From Paracoccaceae bacterium (GTDB lineage Bacteria > Pseudomonadota > Alphaproteobacteria > Rhodobacterales > Rhodobacteraceae): a stretch of DNA of 16,812 nucleotides. The stretch spans positions 1 to 16,812 of the forward strand of contig SKWJ01000479.1 of assembly GCA_007128995.1 (NCBI GenBank), in the 5' to 3' direction. The translations under genes were made by a program, and so were the position numbers. Under the pieces are notes generated by a model. That model had not been told where the DNA came from and ran no database searches. It saw nothing but the letters and a program-made list of their open reading frames with translations. Below, one piece after another: positions 13,801 through 16,812 of this stretch (position 1 is the stretch's first letter; every line of letters starts with the position of its first letter).

Positions 13801-14953
13801 GGAACTGTATCAGGCGCGCGAACAGGCCGAGGCCGCCAGTCGTGCGAAATCGGCGTTTCTGGCGAATATGAGCCATGAAATCCGCACCCCGATGAATGGC
13901 ATCATGGGCATGGTCGAATTGCTGTCAGACACCGAGCTGACGCCGCGACAGTCGAACATGCTGTCAACAATTCGCACCTCGGGCGACGGATTGCTGTCCA
14001 TCATCGACGACATTCTGGATCTGGCGCGCATCGAATCGGGGAAGATGACGCTGGAAGCCCGTGCCTTCATCCCGGCTGACTTGCTGACCTGGGCACGCGA
14101 GCTGCATGCGCCCAATGCCTGGCGCAAGGGCGTGGATCTGCAATTGCACCTCGATCCCTCGCTGCGCCTGCCGCATCTGGGCGACAGCACGCGGCTGGGC
14201 CAGATCATCGGCAACCTGCTGGGCAATGCGGTCAAGTTTACCGAACGCGGCACCATCCGGCTGGACGCGGAAAGTGTCGCGGACGGGGCGCTCATGATTC
14301 AAGTGGCCGATACCGGTGTGGGCATGTCGCCCGAGCAGGTGGAGCGCGTGTTCGGAGAGTTCGAGCAGGCCGACAATTCGGTGACACGCCGCTTTGGCGG
14401 AACCGGGCTGGGACTGTCGATCGTGCACAAGCTGGTGACGCTGATGGGCGGGCAGATCCGGATCGCCAGCCAGCCGGGGCAGGGCACGACGATCACCCTG
14501 CACCTGCCCTGCCCCAAGGCCGACAGCGCCCCGGAAGCCCCGCCGCCCCCGCCTGCCGACAATACGCGGCTGGATGGGCTGCATGTGCTTGTGGCCGATG
14601 ACAACAAGATCAACCTGCGGATTCTCAGCGCGTTTCTGGCCAGCTTCGGGGTGAGTGCCGAATTTGCACATGACGGGGCCGAGGCCTGCGCGCTTTGGGA
14701 ACCGGGCCGGTTCGACATATTGCTTCTGGATATCTCGATGCCGGTCATGGACGGGCTCAGCGCGCTTGCCGAATTGCAGGCCCGTGCCAAGGCGCAGTCC
14801 GCCCCGCCACCCCTGGCGATCGCTGTCACCGCGAATGTCATGCAGGACCAGACCGAGGAATACCGCGCCAAGGGGTTTGTCGCCTGCCTTGGCAAGCCTT
14901 TCAGCAAGGCGCAGGTCCGCGATGTTCTGCTGGAGGTGCTGGCCCGCAACTGA
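10877..14953 (+). CDS. Soluble hybrid sensor histidine kinase with GAF, six PAS-like domains and receiver
   Basis: A 1358-residue protein with no membrane segment, so cytosolic sensing. Order: GAF-like (about 33-195); six PAS-type modules (about 205-315, 330-440, 462-577, 585-702, 726-845, 862-977); dimerisation/phosphoacceptor domain with SHEIRTPMNG (His1000); and an ATPase domain with N box (Asn1113, Asn1117), DTGVGMS (1145-1151) and GGTGLGLS (1174-1181). A Pro-rich linker leads to a receiver with Asp1241/1242, phospho-acceptor Asp1285 (LLLDISMPVMDG) and Lys1340. There is no HPt domain, so a separate phosphotransfer protein is expected. PAS modules 3 and 6 resemble each other (DGF-L-D---DRL--N, then EAWL-ER, RLADGR, DR/GRVGLR), suggesting internal duplication. 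The start at 10877 lacks a clear ribosome site; a GTG at 10916 is an alternative. It follows the EPS kinase by 85 bp and may regulate the locus; its output partner is unknown. Confidence 0.93.
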   Translation: MHAHPQAYVSGKTVSRSNYIPLPAEQCRSAQELAVSLLNRLARASTAAADGIVDATLAACGHFAGLSRTYVFWSGFSEQMHNTNEWTAPGIPSMMAELQGLAKADFTHIWDSLEADQVFRVEALSDLPEAEAALRAHLEAQDIESLLLAPIFEDGQPVGFVGCDSIGKKRAWSADDILLLRALANGIGGLKLRVQAETNLRESAERLEATLLAIPDLILEVDSAGVIEQAHQSGGDWELFPGVQMQGRRLSEMLPPHVADIAQDMMHTVDAAGGAPSQRYSIEDSQGLRWYEARATARQGARGGYIFVVRDTTEGQSAALGEAARLQQLQRIFEFAPIGIVLNDFEDGTFLDANPAFLRDSGYSRPALTALKMRQITTPEGVQTALEQRALLEATGRYGPIDQQYFRADGSVAHVHLSGVLTTDTDGRKAVWHFVDDQTARHAHEAEIEARRQEAELATGRLTSAVDALTDGFALFDSDDRLVMCNQPYRDQFPRSGPLLRPGMQRGDMIALRLKHKEYPEAVGNEQAWLKERNKQLQQDSNQVEQRLSDGRWIRAFEHKTPHGDRVGLRVDITPLRETQARLEMVIEGAQIGTWEWALDTRLTRVNAVWCQMLGLEEDSRLLDSAAFYDLLHPEDAAVARVAFDGVLGQGDDALNMTLRLRHVTGRWVWVLLRGRVVARTETGVARQMSGIALDVSEQIAREEAITAARDALAQALTDRDTAIQRLQDIASTSTDWFWEQDADLRFTYVSTGYARSVGDAWPILGLTREDYVGHDPKTLSSPSWQAMTQTLQAREPFTNFVYSHPSSDGGLVWFRTSGVPFYDAEGQFQGYRGVGGDITSLIAAQERAHALERVAEQARTQLFDAIEALQDGFVLYDAQDRLIMANMRHREFYAETGAQMAEGETFAQILQRSVNAGQIADAIGREEAWLEERMALHRQPKAAFEQRLADGRVLRIHEMRTRDGGRVGLRTDVTELYQAREQAEAASRAKSAFLANMSHEIRTPMNGIMGMVELLSDTELTPRQSNMLSTIRTSGDGLLSIIDDILDLARIESGKMTLEARAFIPADLLTWARELHAPNAWRKGVDLQLHLDPSLRLPHLGDSTRLGQIIGNLLGNAVKFTERGTIRLDAESVADGALMIQVADTGVGMSPEQVERVFGEFEQADNSVTRRFGGTGLGLSIVHKLVTLMGGQIRIASQPGQGTTITLHLPCPKADSAPEAPPPPPADNTRLDGLHVLVADDNKINLRILSAFLASFGVSAEFAHDGAEACALWEPGRFDILLLDISMPVMDGLSALAELQARAKAQSAPPPLAIAVTANVMQDQTEEYRAKGFVACLGKPFSKAQVRDVLLEVLARN

Positions 14954-15002
14954 CCGCCTCTTGCCACTGGGACAGCCAGCCCCGGCAGGCCCGCGCTTGC
15001 CG

Positions 15003-16193
15003 TCACCCGGTCTGTCGGCGGCTGTACCACAAGCCCCATGTGAGGGCGAGATTGGCCATGCCAAGCACGGCCAGAACCTGCACGGTGGCCGCTTCGCCCA
15101 GCGTGCTGATTGCAGCGGCGCCCGCCATCGGGGCCACGGCCTGCGCCATCAGGGCCGGGCGGGCAAGCTGGCCCATCAGCAGCGGGTAGCGTTCTGGCCC
15201 GAACAGGGCCAGCGGCAGCGACCCGCGCGCGATCGAAAACAGCCCGTTGCCGCCACCATACAGGATAAGCGCAAGCGCCGGCAGCGGCAGTCCCAAGGCC
15301 ATCAGCCCCAGCCCGAGCGCAATCGCCCCGGTCGAGCCGATCATCGTCCAGATCGGGTGGTGGCGTTCGCGCCCGGCCATTTCGATCAGCCGTGCGCCAA
15401 CCTGTGCAGGCCCGATCAGCGCGCCAAGGGCGACCGCCTGACCCAACGAGATGCCCTGCGCCTGCAACAGTGTGAACAGCCAGATCGAGATATTCACCAC
15501 GATCAGACCATTGACCACAAGAAGGACCGCCATCAGCGCAATCTGGCGGATCTCCTGCGGTGACAGACGCGCTGCGTCAGTCGCTGGCCCGGTGCGGGCA
15601 GGCGGGGCAGTTGCCTGCTCTTGCGGCAGCACATACCAGACCAGCGGCAGTGTCAGGCACAGGTGCAGCCCGGCATAGGCCAGCGCCACGCCGCGCCAGC
15701 CCCAGGCCTCGAGCATGAGCGCAGAAAGTGGCCAGCACACAGTGCTGGCAAACCCGCCCCAAAGCGTCAGCACCGTGATGGCGCTGCGGGCCTCGGCCCC
15801 GTAAATCCGGCCCAGCGTGGCGAAGGCCGGGTCATACAAGGTCGCGGCCATCCCCAGCCCAAGACACAGCCAGCCAAGCCAGAACACCCACAGCGCCTGC
15901 GCCGCGGCCAGAAGAACCAGCCCCAGCGCCAGCGCCACAATCCCCGCCGCCAGAACCGGCCGCCCGCCCCAGCGTGCGATCATCCTGCCCACCCGTGGAG
16001 AGATCAGGGCCGCTGTCAGAAGCCCTGCCGAGAGCGCGCCTGTTATGGCATTCAGGCTCCAGCCCGTATCTGCGGCAACAGGCGCGGCCAGCACGGTCAT
16101 CAGATAATAGCTGCTGCCCCATGTGAAGATCATCACCACCCCCAGCGCAGAAATGATCTGCCCACGCGGACGCAATGAGGAGGTCTGAGGCAT
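15003..16193 (-). CDS. Major facilitator superfamily transporter
   Basis: A 396-residue inner-membrane protein with about 12 hydrophobic segments in two halves, joined by a polar loop (about 200-220, with QEQATAPPARTGPATDAARLS). The loop between helices 2 and 3 has SPRVGRMIARWGGRPVL, the MFS motif A pattern. The substrate cannot be assigned. The start at 16193 is preferred because GGGA lies upstream and the protein then begins MPQTSSLRPRG directly before helix 1. An ATG at 16214 and a GTG at 16247 are possible alternatives. It converges on the hybrid kinase gene with a 49-bp gap holding no clear terminator, and diverges from the cytochrome gene. It looks unrelated to EPS export. Confidence 0.88.
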   Translation of the reverse strand: MPQTSSLRPRGQIISALGVVMIFTWGSSYYLMTVLAAPVAADTGWSLNAITGALSAGLLTAALISPRVGRMIARWGGRPVLAAGIVALALGLVLLAAAQALWVFWLGWLCLGLGMAATLYDPAFATLGRIYGAEARSAITVLTLWGGFASTVCWPLSALMLEAWGWRGVALAYAGLHLCLTLPLVWYVLPQEQATAPPARTGPATDAARLSPQEIRQIALMAVLLVVNGLIVVNISIWLFTLLQAQGISLGQAVALGALIGPAQVGARLIEMAGRERHHPIWTMIGSTGAIALGLGLMALGLPLPALALILYGGGNGLFSIARGSLPLALFGPERYPLLMGQLARPALMAQAVAPMAGAAAISTLGEAATVQVLAVLGMANLALTWGLWYSRRQTG

Positions 16194-16269
16194 GCGCGCG
16201 GTCCCGCTGGCCATGGACAAAAGGGGGCTTGGGTTGCGAGGCTGCACCAGTCAACAGCCGCGGCACAAT

Positions 16270-16287
16270 GTCAATAGACTTATTGTC
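16270..16287. promoter_or_regulatory. 18-bp dyad between the MFS and cytochrome genes
   Basis: GTCAATAGACTTATTGTC is symmetric (CAATA-GACT-TATTG, with outer G/C) apart from one T/T position. It sits in the divergent 16194-16390 gap, just upstream of the candidate cytochrome promoter. On the minus strand TTGACA (16275-16270) within it could be a -35 for the MFS gene. This position suits a regulator shared by both genes. Confidence 0.35.
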
Positions 16288-16290
16288 GGC

Positions 16291-16318
16291 TTGCGTCAGG
16301 GCGCACAGGCTTTATGCT
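16291..16318 (+). promoter_or_regulatory. Candidate promoter of the cytochrome c gene
   Basis: TTGCGT (16291-16296), a 16-bp spacer and TATGCT (16313-16318) form a plausible sigma-70-type pair. It would start transcription near 16325 and give a leader of about 65 nt containing the GC-rich alternative hairpins at 16330-16373. Confidence 0.45.
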
Positions 16319-16329
16319 AGGAGTGTAGA

Positions 16330-16373
16330 GCGGGCGGTTCCAGGCCCGCGAAAAGCAACGCGGGCAAAGCCCG
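16330..16373 (+). promoter_or_regulatory. Mutually exclusive GC-rich hairpins in the cytochrome leader
   Basis: Four segments alternate in complementarity: GCGGGC (16330-16335), GCCCGCG (16344-16350), CGCGGGC (16359-16365) and GCCCG (16369-16373). Segments 1:2 (6 bp) and 3:4 (5 bp) can form together, or 2:3 (7 bp) alone. The last segment ends 7 nt before the AGGAG ribosome site, so pairing could affect translation or transcript stability. No poly-U terminator is seen. Confidence 0.4.
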
Positions 16374-16390
16374 GGACAAAGGAGAGACCC

Positions 16391-16812
16391 ATGTCCAAAC
16401 TGAAATTCCTTGCGATCGCAGCCTGTGCGATTGCGCCATTCACAGCCCATGCGCAGGCCAGCGGCGACGCCGCAGCGGGCGAACAGAATTTCCGCCAATG
16501 TGCAAGCTGCCATGGCATTGTGTCGCCCGATGGCGAAGTGATCCAGCGTCTGGCCCCGACCGGGCCGAACCTTTGGGGTGTGTCGGGCCGGCAGGCGGGC
16601 GCCTATGACGGTTATGCCCGGTTCTCAAGCGCGATTGTCGCTGCCGGGGAGGAGCATGGCGTGGTCTGGGACGAGGAGAGTTTCGTTGCCTATGTCGAAG
16701 ACCCGAGCGGCTTTCTGCGCGAGGTCACAGGCGATGCGCGGGCGCGTTCGAACATGAACCACCGGCTGCGCGGATCGGCAGAGGATATCTATGCCTATCT
16801 GTCACAATTCAG
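16391..16812 (+). CDS. Class I c-type cytochrome, c2/c550-like (3' end outside window)
   Basis: The frame is open from ATG 16391 to the window edge (140 complete codons), so the C-terminus is missing. AGGAG lies 6 nt upstream. A signal peptide (residues 1-21, ending T-A-H-A) is followed by the haem-binding CASCH (Cys37, Cys40, His41). Then come APTGPNLWGVSGRQAG (53-68), typical of cytochrome c2/c550-like proteins, and a likely axial methionine in SNMNHRL near residue 120. It would be a periplasmic electron carrier, for example between the bc1 complex and an oxidase or reaction centre; the partner is not shown. It is divergent from the MFS gene. Confidence 0.92.
   Translation, partial: MSKLKFLAIAACAIAPFTAHAQASGDAAAGEQNFRQCASCHGIVSPDGEVIQRLAPTGPNLWGVSGRQAGAYDGYARFSSAIVAAGEEHGVVWDEESFVAYVEDPSGFLREVTGDARARSNMNHRLRGSAEDIYAYLSQF

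Noticed and set aside
14954..15002. Bidirectional terminator between the hybrid kinase and MFS genes
   Set aside because: Only a weak 5-bp CGGCA/TGCCG pairing and no T-run on either strand.
1..16812. CRISPR array, insertion sequence or transposase
   Set aside because: No regularly spaced repeats, no terminal inverted repeats with target duplications, and no transposase or integrase motifs were seen.

Overview
The window reads as a chromosomal segment of a GC-rich alphaproteobacterium, most likely Rhodobacterales. The grounds are the codon bias, a CtrA-type TTAA-N7-TTAA box, a small protein of the RcGTA head-spike-base family, and a c2/c550-like cytochrome c. The genus cannot be fixed from the sequence. 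Most of the window is an envelope polysaccharide (EPS/capsule) export locus whose parts resemble the accessory set of exosortase/PEP-CTERM (XrtA-type) EPS systems. No exosortase, flippase, polymerase or further glycosyltransferase is present in the window.

Layout. Positions 4-80 hold tRNA-Val(GAC) on the minus strand, with a strong promoter at 175-202. Two related hairpin repeats follow (249-287, 318-359). Next, on the minus strand, are a PrsT-like TPR lipoprotein (318-2936) and an ExoY-type priming sugar transferase (3171-3854). A 523-bp divergent control region (3855-4377) carries a CtrA-like box, a candidate promoter and a 31-bp dyad. On the plus strand come a short Wza-type export protein (4378-4980), an outer-membrane beta-barrel candidate (4993-6294), an orphan GTA spike-base homologue (6589-6852) and a roughly 510-bp non-coding stretch. 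They are followed by an ExeA/XrtA-type AAA ATPase (7365-8324), a Wzz-like chain-length protein (8317-9882), a BY-kinase (9901-10791) and a soluble GAF/multi-PAS hybrid histidine kinase (10877-14953). The right end holds an MFS transporter (minus) and the start of a cytochrome c gene (plus), which run away from each other and look unrelated to the EPS genes.

How the genes may work together (inference): the sugar transferase primes a lipid-linked glycan. The Wzz protein and BY-kinase control chain length and export through a periplasm-spanning complex. The Wza-like protein, the barrel and the TPR lipoprotein form the outer-membrane and periplasmic exit. The AAA ATPase energises or assembles part of this. 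The hybrid kinase and the possible CtrA site would set expression.

The two most unusual observations are these. (1) The last 86 or so residues of the TPR lipoprotein are not TPR sequence but the C-terminus of a TrpB2-type tryptophan synthase beta chain, fused in frame. This marks a recombination junction beside tRNA-Val. (2) A homologue of the gene-transfer-agent head-spike base, a component of a particle that binds capsule polysaccharide, sits alone inside a polysaccharide locus that also has a CtrA-like box.
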